Origin: Basidiobolus meristosporus CBS 931.73
Lineage: Eukaryota; Basidiobolomycota; Basidiobolomycetes; Basidiobolales; Basidiobolaceae
Assembly: GCA_002104905.1 (NCBI GenBank)
Contig: MCFE01000058.1
Coordinates: 124,001 to 188,000, forward strand
Direction: 5' to 3'
Length of the DNA: 64,000 bases
The notes under the pieces were generated by a model. That model was not told where the DNA came from and did no database searches. It saw only the letters and a program-made list of their open reading frames with translations. A program made the translations under genes and the position numbers. This document shows positions 23,211-34,623 of this stretch, piece after piece (within the stretch, counting starts at the first letter, position 1; each line of letters opens with the position of its first letter).

Positions 23211-26200
23211 CAATAAGAAGGAAGAAGCAAATGCTTTAATAAGCAATGATAACCAATAAAGGAGGTACCCAAGACCTTACAAAGGCAACAGCAATCTGTT
23301 TTGCAACTACTGCAAAAAGAAAGGACACACATTAGGCTGGTGTCTCAAAAAGAGAGATAATCAGCAAAAGAAGCCCAAATATGGAAATGCTGCAGCAACT
23401 GAAGATAGACTATTCATATCTGCACTAAATATGACCACAAACAAGGATTCTCAGATGTGGTATATTGACTATGGAGCTTCTTTACACTTAACACACCAAA
23501 AAGAACTTTTTACCCAATATCAAGAAATTCAATCAAGAAGGTTTTCATGGGTGACAATAGAACACTTGATGCAGTGGGAGAAGGAACTATCCAAGTAAAC
23601 CTTAGAAGCAGTGAAGGAAGCCATACACTGAGCTTTAAAGAAGTACTCTATGCAACAGAAATAGCCCAGAACCTACTATCTGTAAGCAAGGCCACTGCAG
23701 AAGGACTTAATTTGAGCTTTGACAATTCTGGATGCAAGATCACTGTTCAAAATGGTGCCCATATTGCTTTGGGTATCAGAGACCAGAATCTATACATGTT
23801 GACTTATACTCCATCATATTTGGAAGCCAATGTAAGTAACTTAAATGACAAAACACCAATTCTTTGGCACAGCAGATTTGGGCACATCAATTTTGATTAT
23901 TTGTGCAAAATGATCAAAGATCAGCTAATTTTTGAAGTAAAGATTGATCCCCCTGCTAGTTTGGAGCACTATGAAGCCTGCATATATGGGAAACATGCCA
24001 GATAACCATTCAAGAGCTCTGGGTTAATCAAAACTAAGAAGAAATTAGATCTAACTCACTCAGATCTCTGTGGGCCTATGCAAAATGTATCCTCAGGTGG
24101 GATGAAGTATTTAATCATTTTATTGATAATTATACAAGATACACCTGAGTCTACTTCATGGAGAGAAAGGATGGCAGAGAGAGAAGCCAGTTAAAAAATC
24201 AAGAAAATACACTCTGACAATGGTGGAGTATATACCTCAAAACTCTTCACCCACTTCTGCAAGATTCATGGGATAAAGCAAGAAACTACTGTACCATACT
24301 CCCCACAGCAAAATGAAGTAGTGGAACATGCAAGCAGATCAACAATTGATGTGGCAAGATCTATGATCCATGATCAAAAATTATTCTACAATTTTTGAGT
24401 GGAATCAGTTGCCACAGCTGTATACCTTAAAAATAGGAGCTATACCAGAATTCTTTGTGTTTCTTCTCCATTGGAAGCATGGTATAGATACAGACCAAAT
24501 GCTGAACATCTAAGAATATTTGGGTGTACAGCAAATGCCAAGAAACCGCCTGGAAATTAGTCAAAATTTGAGCCAAAAAGTGTAAAATGCATATTTTTGA
24601 GTTACTGCAATGAGAGTAAAGCATACAGACTATACAATACCAAAGAAAAGAAGCTAATCAAGTCCAGGGATGTGCTGTTTGATGAAAACTCAAAATTGTC
24701 ACAAAAGATGACATCAGACGATGACAAAAATCTGATCTCAAGTCCATCAATTGTTAGAATTGAATCAGAGCAAAACAATGAAACTGTTTTCACTCCAGAG
24801 GACTCTACAACCATGGTTCATTCTGAAGCAGTGCCCAGGAATATCCCAGAAGTGATCATTCCAGTATCAAATGCCCAGAGATCCAATTGGACAAGGAATA
24901 GTCCAAATTACTATATCAATGAGGGTACAAACTTAGCCTATGCCTATTCAGTCCATATTGATGAACCCCAGACTGTAAAAGTGGCCCTAAATAGCCCTCA
25001 GACAAAGTTTTGGAGAAATGCAATGACTGAAGAATATCAGGCCTTGATGGAAAATCAAACTTGGGACTTGGTCAAATTACCAATCAGCCAAAAATCAATT
25101 GGATGCAGGTGGGTCTTCAAGACTAAAGACAAGGCTGATGATACAATTGAAAGATACAAAGCAAGACTTGTGACCAAAGGATACTCTCAAATAATAGGAC
25201 TTGACTATACTGAGACCTTTGCACCGGTAGCCTAGTTTAATTTCATCAGATTAATAGTGGCTATTGCAGCCAAATATAAGTTTTCTATTCATCAAATGGA
25301 TGTAAAAACTGCATTTTTGAATGGAGAACTTGATGAGGATGTATATATAGACTAGCCTGATGGGCTTGCTGACCAAGACAACCCCCATTTGGTCTGCAAG
25401 CTTAGAAATTCTCTATAGGGTCTTAAACAATCACCAAGAGCCTGGAATTGCAAGATAGATCCTTATTTGGAATCTCTGAGTTTCCAATGGAGTATTGCTG
25501 ACTATAGTATATGCTATAAGCCAGATAGAGCAAGTCCAGCTCTATTAGCTCTATATATGGATGATCTTATTATTGCCACCAATAACCTAGCAACATTGGA
25601 AGAGACTAAATCCTGCCTATCTAAGGAGTTCAAGATGTTCAATCTAGGAGAACTCAGTGACTACTTAAGGATTAAATTCTCCATAGATGGAAGTACCAAG
25701 ACTATTACCCTAAGCCAATCCAAGTATATTCAAGATATACTAAAGAAGCACCAGATGGAAGACTGTATACCAGCAGCTACCCCAATGGAGACAAACCTTA
25801 AATTGGTCAAAACTCAACCAAATCAATAGAGCTTGGCACCATCTGAAAGCCCTGACTTTCCTTATCAATATATGGTAGGCAGTTGCATGTATAGCATGCT
25901 TGGAACACGTCCAGATATCTCATATTCAGTGGGAGTTGTCAGCCAACATAATCAGAACTATGGATCTGATTGTATTGCAGCAGTTAGGTGGATTTTTAGA
26001 TACCTAAAAGGAACTGCTGATATCTGCTTAAGACACACTTATAGGGGCTCAGAACAGGATTTTTTGGGATACTCTGATGCTGATTGGGGACAAAATTTTG
26101 AAGACAGAAAATCCACCACAGGATATCCTTTTCTTTACTGTAAAGGAGCAATTTCATAGAATTCAAGAAAGTAACCAACCATAGCACTTCTACCACAGAG

Positions 26201-26875
26201 GCAGAGTATATGGCAGCCTGGAAGCTACAAAAGAAGCAATGTGGTTAAGAAAACCTTTCACAGATTTAGGCCCATGTTAAAAAACACCTATTACTTTATT
26301 TCAAGAAAATCAAGGATGTATACATTTAGATAGAAATCCAACTTTTCATGCTAGAACTAAGTACATAGATATTAGACATCATTTCATACATGAAGCTATA
26401 GAGAATAACTTAGTTAGCTTAGCTTACTGTCTTTCAGATGAAATGATTGCAGACATGTTTACTAAACCATTAGCTAGAGACAAGTTTGAATATCTTGGGT
26501 CAAAATTAGGACTAGTCAGTATGAACATTTAGCTGAGTGGGAGTGTTGTAAAAGTTTGTATTTCCACCTAAATATTCACCTAACTTAGTCACTTAGATCA
26601 TTACCTTCAAATCCTAGAGAATACTGACCAAATTCCTTGTCAGGATTAACTTGGAATATTTACCCAGAACATGAAAATTCTCAAAGTTGTCCAAACAGCC
26701 CCAAACTTTGTACACATGCTCTTGGGACCTTCCTTAACCTATTCTACGTGTTTGTTATGCCAAGACCATGTAAAAGTATAAATACTACTTTTACATTCAA
26801 TAAATCATTAAGTGAAATCCACAAAATCTACTTGTCCTCCCAAATCACTTCCAATATCTCCAAGACTTCACAACA
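23211..26875 (+). mobile_element. Copia copy C, 5'-truncated, with 3' LTR
   Basis: The copy starts in the middle of Gag (KKEEANAL), without 5' LTR, and runs to a 332-bp 3' LTR (26,544-26,875). The zinc knuckle CNYCKKKGHTLGWC retains the CCHC pattern. The protease motif is altered (DYGAS for DSGAS). Integrase, RT (LYMDDLIIA; one Val changed to Met) and RNase H follow, with many stops and frameshifts, for example TAG codons near 25,233 and 25,352. It preserves the empty target site of Harbinger copy 1 (26,517-26,532). Confidence 0.92.
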
Positions 26876-26965
26876 CATACAATGTCTTCAGCATTTTTTG
26901 CCTGGGCCGTTATCTTATCAGGTATTGGGCCTATGCTGTTTTGATTTTGTACCAGATTTCTTTGG

Positions 26966-27225
26966 TGTTGTATGAGTTTGGGAGGTACCAGAAATGATTG
27001 GGAGAGCAAGTAGACTAGACGGCTTTCACCTGATGATTCATTGAATGGCAAAGGGGTATTTGTACTTTAAAATGCTCTTGGGAAATATGAATGGGGAGTA
27101 TGCTTAGGAAGATCCCAGGAGGATGGGTGCAAAGCTTGGGGGCCTTTGGACGACTTTGGGGATTTCGATGTTCTGGGTACCCGATATTTTGGTAAATATT
27201 TCAGGTGAATCCCGATCAAAGCTGG
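26966..27225 (-). repeat. Decayed Copia-type LTR, minus strand
   Basis: Begins TGTTGTATGAGTTTGGGAG and can be followed through the LTR landmarks (ATTGGGAGAGCAAGTAG, GATTCATTGAATGGCAAA, TGTTCTGGGTACC) to about 27,225. It is more GC-rich and more divergent than the other LTRs, so it is an older relic or a different subfamily. Confidence 0.75.
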
Positions 27226-28046
27226 GGCAAGAGATTATGAGATTTATTGGATCCACATGAAGTCACAAAGTTGATGGATTATTTGGCTTTGATTACAAAA
27301 TCTACGACAACTTTCACCAAGATGTCTGGAGCTTCAACGATCTTGGAGTAGTCCAATAGCCTTCAAGCTCTGCACACGTGTAGCTGGGACCTTGCTGAGC
27401 GTACCCCTGGCAGGGGGTGACTAGGAGGTTAGGACTAGGGCCATTTCCGACGGGAGGGATCGGCGTGGGATGCTTGGTGACGACGAGATTGCGAGATTTC
27501 GGGCAGAGGACGGCTTTTCATGCCGGGGGCAGTGGCGTGGCGAGTTCTCCAAGACGCATCCGGAAGGGATGGATGCAGCAGGGACGTGAGCACGACCACG
27601 GCCGTGACCGGGATCGGGATCGGGCTTGTTATTATGACCTCCTAACATCCCACCGGATGGACCTCGGCTGGAATACAGTGATGCAACGCAACGTTCCCTG
27701 AATACCAGCCGCCATACGGCATGGGAACCCTGTCGTGGTGGCTCCCGCATACCATGGCTCTCCACCCAGGATCACCTCGCGACATGTATGCGCGGTACGA
27801 ATCGTTCCGTCGAAACGGAATCGGTTGCACCCGGTTGCATACCAGCCAAGGGGGTTGCCGACTGATCTGGTAACCGGATGTCGACCAGTAAGGCCCCCAT
27901 CCGTGATGCGGGTGTTACCCGGAGGTGGTCGAAAAGAAAGGCAAGGAGGGGATCCGGAAGTAAGGGGGAAACTGGTTTATTGATGGATTGTATGGGTCAG
28001 AGGTATACCGACAGTAATCTAGGGTTGGTGGGATGAACGCCCACCC
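27226..28046. other. Transition from transposon block to GC-rich gene island; no supported gene
   Basis: Base composition shifts sharply near 27,360. Several GC-rich frames are open but none has a convincing start, splice set or known domain. One frame near 27,690-27,850 reads PEYQPPYGMGT and GSPRDMYARYESFRRNG, and another near 27,585-27,625 is HDHGRDRDRDR. Both look like the low-complexity tail of a former gene. An old gene relic cut by the transposon block is possible. Confidence 0.4.
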
Positions 28047-28410
28047 TTACAAGAGCGAGACGTAGACGATCACCTTGGGCAGGCACACGAACGCGCGGAC
28101 CCTCAGGAGCCCCTCGGCGTCGATCTTGGCGGTGATGGAGTTCTTGAGGATGTTGCATTGGTCGGACACCTGGCTGGCCGCCTGCTCGATGGCCGCGGGG
28201 ACCGGGGCTCTGCTGTCCAAGCAGACGAAGGCGTCGACGGTGACCAACTCGCCGACCTTCAGGGGAGCCACCACGACGTCGCAGCTGAGTTTCCCCACAC
28301 CGCTCAAGGTGTCACCCAGATTGACATCGAGGGGCAGGGTAGGGCAGGGGGGCGGCGAGAACGGTCCCGATGAGGATGGCGAAGGTGACGAAGATGGCGG
28401 GGAATCTCAT
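28047..28410 (-). pseudogene. Small secreted protein, frameshifted paralogue
   Basis: Inverted duplicate of the gene at 28,879. From ATG 28,410 the signal peptide is nearly identical (MRFPAIFVTFAILIGTVLA). Soon after APLP, one extra base relative to the paralogue (around 28,330-28,340) throws the frame into an early TGA. Past that point the second frame is open and almost identical to the paralogue (SGVGKLSCDVVV to VIVYVSLL). All four cysteines are preserved. Without the frameshift it would be about 120 residues. It is either a recent pseudogene or a sequencing error in a C-rich run. Confidence 0.8.
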
Positions 28411-28514
28411 GGTGAAGGGTTGGTTTGGTCGAGTTGAGTTGGTTGGGTGTAGTCAGGTCAGGCCTGCGATTGGGCTGGATTGATTGGATGGTGAGAAGTG
28501 GAGATGGTGGAGCA

Positions 28515-28523
28515 CCTTATATA
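28515..28523 (-). promoter_or_regulatory. TATA box of the leftward secreted gene
   Basis: On the minus strand this reads TATATAAGG, about 105 bp before ATG 28,410. The mirror-image TATA box of the rightward paralogue has nearly the same spacing. Confidence 0.65.
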
Positions 28524-28774
28524 ATGGTTGCTAAATTGATGAACTGCCGCCCCCTGGATGCAACTTGATTGAACTTCGCATCTTGGAGGGCCTTGATCAG
28601 CTGCAGAAGGATCCCGTACGAGATGGTGGTGCGTGACATCCACGTACAATGGGCATCGAGGTGAATGGAGGCACGGCGATGTAGGGACACCAGAGAATGT
28701 AGAATGCCCCCCTTAAATCGGATCCATTTATGCGCAGCTAAATGCCGATGCATCCACCACCCTCGCCGTCGGTG

Positions 28775-28783
28775 TATAAATAG
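28775..28783 (+). promoter_or_regulatory. TATA box of the rightward secreted gene
   Basis: TATAAATAG lies about 96-104 bp before ATG 28,879. The 468-bp region between the two genes (28,411-28,878) is a divergent promoter and contains no other supported gene. Confidence 0.7.
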
Positions 28784-28878
28784 CGGTCGGGGATCGGTGG
28801 CCAACCATACAACCACATCAGCATCCTTCAGCAGCCCGTTCACCCTCACCTCGCAACCACCATCCAATCATCAGCAAC

Positions 28879-29238
28879 ATGAGATTCCTCACCGTCTTCG
28901 TCACCTTCGCCATCCTCATCGGGACCGTTCTCGCCGCCCCCCTGCCCCTCCCCCTCGAAGTCGACGTGGGTCGCACCTTGGGCAGCGTGGGGAAACTCAG
29001 CTGCGACGTCGTGGTGGCTCCCCTGAAGGTCGGCGAGTTGGTCACCGTCGACGCCTTCGTCTGCTTGGACAGCAGAGCCCCGGTCCCCGCGGCCATCGAG
29101 CAGGCGGCCAGCCAGGTGTCCGACCAATGCAACATCCTCAAGAACTCCATCACCGCCAAGATCGACGCCGAGGGGCTCCTGAGGGTCCGCGCGTTCGTGT
29201 GCCTGCCCAAGGTGATCGTCTACGTCTCGCTCCTGTAA
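28879..29238 (+). CDS. Small secreted four-cysteine protein, function unknown
   Basis: Encodes 119 residues. A signal peptide (MRFLTVFVTFAILIGTVLA, cleavage near Ala 19/20) precedes a proline-rich stretch (APLPLPLEVD). The mature domain of about 90 residues has four cysteines in the contexts KLSC, AFVC, DQC and AFVC. The two AFVCL segments suggest an internal duplication around PVPAAIEQAASQVSDQCNIL. No intron. Codon use is strongly GC-rich, like the neighbouring host genes. No family is recognised; a secreted surface or effector-like protein is the reasonable class. It is the intact partner of the head-to-head pair with 28,047-28,410. Confidence 0.85.
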   Translation: MRFLTVFVTFAILIGTVLAAPLPLPLEVDVGRTLGSVGKLSCDVVVAPLKVGELVTVDAFVCLDSRAPVPAAIEQAASQVSDQCNILKNSITAKIDAEGLLRVRAFVCLPKVIVYVSLL

Positions 29239-29445
29239 GCTCGATCCCGGGCATGAGCGCGGAGCGGAGCATTCCAGCTACCCCCCTCCCCTCCCTTCAC
29301 CGTCACCACCCACTCACCCCTGTTACCCACCAAGTATACTGCATACCACACCAAGTAGAAGAATAAACATGGATCCACTGGGATTTATTATACGATGGTT
29401 CGATTGATTGATTGATGATGTGGGTTTCTACATGGATGAATTCCA

Positions 29446-31149
29446 TCACATCTGAAGGTTGATATCCTCCAGCAGTCGGCTCATCCACTCTCGGGTCTCC
29501 GGGGCATCTGGAAGGCCCATGGCCTTTCTCTTGTTCAGCACGCCGCCGCTCACGGAGCTCATGTAGACCGGGACGAAGTACTTGCTTCTGGAGAGGATCT
29601 CCTGATCCAGCAGGGCCAACCAATCCCCGAACGTGGCCAGGTGGGAGTACTGGGAGGCGAACTCCTGGTCGATGAGATCGTAGAGTCTCACCATCCCCTG
29701 GCTGTAGAGCTCCCCGAAGGCGTCCGGGGAGGTTTCGTCGGTGGCAAGGTAGAAGAGGTCAAGTTGCTGCTGGGATTTGAGGTGATCCACCAGCTGGACC
29801 ATGGAGTGCTTCCATTCGTTCAGGTTCGAGGTCTCCCCCACCCAGTTGTACCGGATGAAGTCCCCACGTCTCGAGTGGATTCCGATGAACTGGCCCAAGG
29901 GGGCTCGTTGGTGATTCTCGGTGGTGGGAACGCTCGTGGACACGGGGTAGATCCCCTTGGTGACCATCTTCCGCTCCAGGTTTCTGTACAGGTGCTCGGC
30001 GGCCTTGCGGACCCGGTACGGATAGCGAAGGAGATGCAACACGAAGTGGTCGTACGTCTCGCGATTCGCCTCGGTGGCGAACATGAAGGGCCGTCTGGGG
30101 AAGAAGTGGATGTAGCGTGCGGTGAAATGCAGGAACCTCTGGGGATACTTCTCCGTGCTGAACTCCTGTGCGAATCCGACCAGCTCGGGGACGGCGTCCA
30201 GGTCCACGGTATGGGTCTGGAACTCCCGGACGCTGTAGTTGGGCTCGTTCGGGTACTTGTAGAGCTCGATCTTGGTCTGGCCGTTCTGGCGAAGCTTCTC
30301 CGCCCTCTCCAGGATCGGGGTCAGGTCGTCGACCGAGTTTTCCTTGCCACAGACATCACCGATCTCACTGGTGGCCGCATACGATTGCTCCGGGAAGGCG
30401 ACCTTGAAGTTATCGGCGCTGCCATCTTCAAAGGATATCCCCCGGTGATCCCGTAGATAAGCAATCGGATCCACAGCGTCCCATTGGCGGATCAGGTTGC
30501 TCTTATTGGCGGAGCCTTTGCTGGCCAGATCTTGATAGTAGAGTTGGAGCCGTAAGAAGTCCTGCATACGGATGAGTCTGGCCCCGCTGTTTCGCGTCAG
30601 ATGGTTCATATCGATGAACTCTTCGATGGGAACGCTCCAACGATACTTTCCGTCCACCCCGTCGGGAGAGTCCATGATCTCGGAATCGTCCACTGGGTAC
30701 CCGATGATGTGGCAGTAGCCCTCGTGGATGCACGATCGACAATGAACCCTGTGTGGAAGCACCACGGTTCGGTTGATTAGGTTGCCGTAGTAGTACGCGT
30801 GCTCGATCATGTAGCGCACATTGTTGAAACCGAGAAAGCTAAGCCAGTTGTACAGGAAGTAGTTAGTATCTGGTGGGTATTGTTGGATGAGGGTTTCCAG
30901 GGGGATGTGTTGAAACTCGGTGGGTTCGTCCTCCTCTACAAAGGCTCCGATCAGGGACTTCACATCCACGCTGTGACCCCGGCCGGTCGAGGCCTGGGTC
31001 TGGTACGGGATGGTGGCCGATTGACGAATCTCGTGAGACTTCCACACCGTCAACAAAATGCAGCCTAGCAGACCGACTGCGCACAACAACTTTATCAGCC
31101 GATTAGGGTTGATCCTGTAGCACTGCCATTTCGCGGATTGTTTGCTCAT
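29446..31149 (-). CDS. GDP-fucose protein O-fucosyltransferase-like type II membrane protein
   Basis: Single-exon gene of 567 residues. A short basic cytoplasmic tail (residues 1-17) precedes one membrane anchor (about 18-37, LIKLLCAVGLLGCILLTVW), so the protein is predicted type II in the Golgi. The luminal domain starts near residue 80 with FLYNWLSFLGFNNVRYMIEHA and NRTVVLPHRVHC, the N-terminal half of O-fucosyltransferase-like folds. FIGIHSRRGDFIRYNW (about 420-435) is the HxRRGD nucleotide-sugar motif, and LFYLATDETSPDAFGEL follows. ATG 31,149 is preceded by TATATAATCC at 31,187-31,196. Acceptor substrate is unknown; basidiomycetes carry several such proteins. Confidence 0.8.
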   Translation of the reverse strand: MSKQSAKWQCYRINPNRLIKLLCAVGLLGCILLTVWKSHEIRQSATIPYQTQASTGRGHSVDVKSLIGAFVEEDEPTEFQHIPLETLIQQYPPDTNYFLYNWLSFLGFNNVRYMIEHAYYYGNLINRTVVLPHRVHCRSCIHEGYCHIIGYPVDDSEIMDSPDGVDGKYRWSVPIEEFIDMNHLTRNSGARLIRMQDFLRLQLYYQDLASKGSANKSNLIRQWDAVDPIAYLRDHRGISFEDGSADNFKVAFPEQSYAATSEIGDVCGKENSVDDLTPILERAEKLRQNGQTKIELYKYPNEPNYSVREFQTHTVDLDAVPELVGFAQEFSTEKYPQRFLHFTARYIHFFPRRPFMFATEANRETYDHFVLHLLRYPYRVRKAAEHLYRNLERKMVTKGIYPVSTSVPTTENHQRAPLGQFIGIHSRRGDFIRYNWVGETSNLNEWKHSMVQLVDHLKSQQQLDLFYLATDETSPDAFGELYSQGMVRLYDLIDQEFASQYSHLATFGDWLALLDQEILSRSKYFVPVYMSSVSGGVLNKRKAMGLPDAPETREWMSRLLEDINLQM

Positions 31150-31750
31150 TGTGCCAAAGGCATAACCCGGGGTTCGCGACCCAGGATTATATAGCGAATC
31201 CAGGCTGGAAGTTTAACCGCTGCCGCCTTCTTATTTGGAAGGTGCTTATCCAGATCGCACCATCTTTGGGCAGAAGGGATTTCCACCGAGCAAACACGTT
31301 CTTGAGCCGAAGATTCCCCGCCGAGAATGGATGTGGGTATCGAGTTAGCTTAAGCATCCTCCATAAATATCCATTTATTCGTCCAGAAAAGCAACCGACA
31401 CCAACAGTAAACATGAATGAGCAATGCACAGGTCGCCACTGGGTTTAGCTTCGCGGAGAACGAATCAATCGATACTCTATGGGTCGTCTCATCCCAGGTT
31501 TCCATCTTGTACCAAGCACCTCTTGAATACTGCGCCACCCTGATGGAGGGTTGATATATAGTCCAGCATCCAAATCCCCTTTCCATCAGAATTTTGCGAG
31601 GAGAGTTTCTAGCATATTCCTGGACGTGATCTCAAATTGGCTGATAGGATCAGGATCAGCGTTGGTAATGGGGGATGACGATGACAACCAATAAATTTTT
31701 CGAGCTCCCTGGTGCTCCAGACACACTTCTTTCTTGTTTACCACTGTACC
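31150..31750. other. Divergent intergenic region
   Basis: Holds the promoter of the O-fucosyltransferase-like gene (left) and of the CCDC124 gene (right). Frames here overlap on both strands without starts, domains or splice partners. Nothing else is supported. Confidence 0.6.
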
Positions 31751-32633
31751 ATGGCGAAGAAATTCAAAGGGGAAAATAGCAAAGGTATGCTAACATGCTC
31801 CTTGACAAGCGCCCCCCGAGCGGCCCTATTCATACTCCCCCTTCTTTCTAGTCACCGCTGCCAAAGAGCGCAAAGCCAAGGGCAACGCTGAGGCCAAAGC
31901 TAAGAAGGACGCCGAGGTGGAGGCCCGGGAATCCGTAGAATGGGCCAAGGGAGCCAAGAAGGGTGATAAGAAGGAGCTGGAGGCGGCCAAAAAGGTGTGT
32001 ACCCAGAGTCGGCTCGTCCGGTGGTGTCAGTGGAAGTAACCTAGTCCTTGTAGGCGGAGAAACTTCAAAAGAAGATGGAAGCCCAGGCCCTTCTCGACAA
32101 AGAGACCAAGGAGTTCGCGAAGCACAAGCCGATCGCTCCACCCCGTTTGAGCGGTGCTGAGGTAGGAGTCTGTGTTGTAGTTGTCCAGTGAACGAGCTCG
32201 ACTCATTCGATCCGTTTCGCAGAAAAAAGCGGCCAAGAAGACCCAGGAAGTGGAGAGTTTCCAAGCCGAGAACCGCCAGCCGGTTATCGAACTTGGTGCC
32301 TCCAACATCGACGATGCTTTGGACCTTATGGAGGCAGTTAACGAATCTTCCGATGCCGCAGCCAACTCGAACAAGTTGCTTCTTGATCGTCATCCGGAAA
32401 GACGTGCCAAGGCGGCGTACGCCGCTTACGAGGAGCGTGAGTTGCCTAAACTCAAGGCGGAGAACAAGGGGCTGCGTCTCACGCAGTTGAAGCAGATCCT
32501 CTGGAAAGACTGGCAGAAGTCTCCCGAGAATCCATTCAATCAAGCCTCGTTAGCCTTCGACGCCAAGAGACAGGACGGAGTGGATCTGGTCGAGCAGCAG
32601 CGTCAAGCCATCGAGGAAAGATTAAGAATCTAA
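31751..32633 (+). CDS. CCDC124 / Oxs1 family ribosome-associated coiled-coil protein, four exons
   Basis: Exons 31,751-31,784, 31,852-31,994, 32,054-32,161 and 32,223-32,633 join in frame to 231 residues. All introns (67, 59 and 61 nt) are GT-AG. The start MAKKFKGENSK is the family N-terminus. Residues about 15-95 form a highly charged Lys/Glu/Ala coiled coil. The C-terminal half has the family signature HPERRAKAAYAAYEE, LPKLKAENKGLRLTQLKQIL and KSPENPFNQ. Known members bind ribosomes as hibernation or translation factors and have been linked to the midbody and stress responses. Stop TAA is at 32,631. Confidence 0.93.
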
Positions 32634-32892
32634 AGCCTCCGACGAAGTCTCCACTCACTCCGGGACTAGATATTCGTTTGTCGTATGCTCTCTTCCCCCA
32701 GTCATTATAGATGCCCTGTTCGTAGGATCCCATCAACCACCTTGAATTGTACTGATATCATGGTGGGATCTATTCTTTCACTTCCAATGTAAAACTAGTT
32801 ATCCCAAGACCAACCCTTACTAGCCAAAGTTGCTATTAAAGACATTCGCTTGCCAGGCATTAAAGAGATGTTTATTCAGTTGATGGACGAGC

Positions 32893-34306
32893 CTACAGGT
32901 TGGATCGGATTTGTCCCTTGGATTGTTCGTCGAGGAAACTAGTGATAAGACGTGCTGAACGAATTCAATGGACGGGTTAATGGAGGAGATACACGGTGGT
33001 TCACAGTGGCTGGCATTACCGGTGTTTTCAGGGTGCTCTTGCGGGATCTAGTATAACAGTGAGTGAGGTTGTGGATGGCACACGAAGGGCAGGTGCTTAC
33101 CAGGTGTTGTCCCGGGACGATACGTCCCACTCCGCGATTCGTCTTCCTGGCGAAATTCGCAATCATTTCCGGGAAACTACACGTAGCCAACTTCAGTTCA
33201 CTTGGTCACACCATGCGATGTATCAGGATACCTACATGGTGTTGCTGTTCTTGCCACCCACAAAAAGCACCGGTATCTGGATGGTGTGCAATTGTTCGTA
33301 GCAATATGCGGATGCGTTGGGAGATCCGGCGAAGGTTGCCTAGTGAAACACACGGTTGAGCTCCTAGCCAGCATCTCCTCTACTGCAAACAACATGGACT
33401 GACCGCTTCTTGCTTTGGGGGACATTTCAGCGTAATTTTTCCATCTGGGGTTTGGTACATGCCGTGGTTCTATTGAACAGAGGGTCAACCAAGAGGGAAT
33501 CAGGGGTGGGCTACCAGGAGGCTTTACCACATATTCTTCTATCACTCGAGCATCCCAGGTGTTGAAGAATGTCTTGGACATCAAATACTCTTTAACCGCA
33601 TCTCTAACGAAGGTGAACAGGTGGTTGAGTGAGGTCCCGACAGATGACAGGTACGTAGACATGTTATAGGTGGAGCCAACCTGTCTTCCCATACGCTCTT
33701 CCGTCTCCTCGCTGCTTCTATCAGCATCAAGCCTGCTTTTGACTTCTGGTCCACCCCTATAATAGGCTCCAGGGCAATTATCCCGCTGAAAGTATCGGGC
33801 CTGGCCACTTCTGCCAATAAGCTGGTTGAGATAGGATTTAGAAGTGAGCATCGAAAGCCGGTCAACCCTTAGCCTTACGTGGTGCAGCCGCCCATGGAAT
33901 GACCGACGCCGAACAAGGGCTTTTTCACCTCCACCTGGTCCAGGAGGTTCAGGAGGTCTTGGGAAAGGAGGGTCCAGTCACCTGGGTACCCCAAAGGGGG
34001 GGGGAGAATCATTAATGCTGTTCAACGGGAATGTGAAATACAACTGAGCGTACACTCTTCGGATAGAAGGTCCTTGTTCTCCAGCCCGCTGTCCCCATGG
34101 TTGCGTACGTCGAACGTGAGAAAGTTGTACTTCACAGCAGCCTTCTTCAAGTACTCGATGGTAGGGTTCCAAATCTCCTTGTGGAAACCGGTGGCGTGGG
34201 CAAACAAGACGGACCCCACGGCCTTCTCGTGGACCCAGTGCTGGACCGATACCTTGATGCCTGTGGCCGGGTTAGTGAGTAAACTGGTTGTCAACTGATA
34301 TTCCAT
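32893..34306 (-). CDS. Alpha/beta hydrolase-fold protein, nine exons
   Basis: Exons on the minus strand: 34,306-34,054; 33,981-33,879; 33,821-33,681; 33,603-33,528; 33,469-33,404; 33,339-33,236; 33,176-33,101; 33,047-33,020; 32,954-32,893. They total 909 nt (302 residues), all phases match, and all eight introns are GT-AG (53-77 nt). The protein has the oxyanion region FAHATGFHKEIW, NFLTFDVRNHGDSG, and the nucleophile elbow GVGHSMGGCT (Ser). Further on are FFNTWDARVIEEYV, a strand IPVLFVGGKNS likely near the acid residue, and QHLIPQEHPENTA with the catalytic His. This resembles fungal Mpah-like or toxin-biosynthesis-type peroxisomal hydrolases, but substrate is unknown. There is no signal peptide. 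Confidence 0.9.
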
Positions 34307-34623
34307 TACGTGTTGGGCTCGCTCGCTCGCTCACTCACTCCCTCTTTCGGGAGCCTTAAGTAGCGGGGGACCATGGGAAGTAAATGGCCACGCTTAGTAA
34401 GCCTGTATAGGGGATCACATGGATCCAATTGGCTTGTGACTTTCGAGATGATCTTATCATATGGCAAGCTGGAATAGGAATTTATTAAATAAGCAAGCAA
34501 ATTACACAAGTGAATAGGAAATAAATAAGAAAACTAGCGGGGGCGGGAGCGGTACTGAGAGCGGGAACGACAACGACAACGACAATGACAAAGGCAAAGG
34601 CAAAGGCAACGGGGACTCGGTAC
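34307..34623. repeat. Intergenic region with two simple repeats
   Basis: A (GCTC/ACTC)n tract lies at 34,319-34,341, just upstream of the hydrolase start. A GACAAC-to-GGCAAA hexanucleotide tract lies at 34,567-34,611, just downstream of the BLM10 stop. No gene is supported. Confidence 0.8.

Noticed and set aside
28665-29366. 233-codon Arg/Pro-rich frame across the small secreted gene
   Set aside because: Out-of-frame reading of a GC-rich gene; the composition is typical of a shadow frame.
29641-30456. 271-codon plus-strand frame inside the O-fucosyltransferase-like gene
   Set aside because: Antisense frame in GC-rich coding DNA with no start context or domain.
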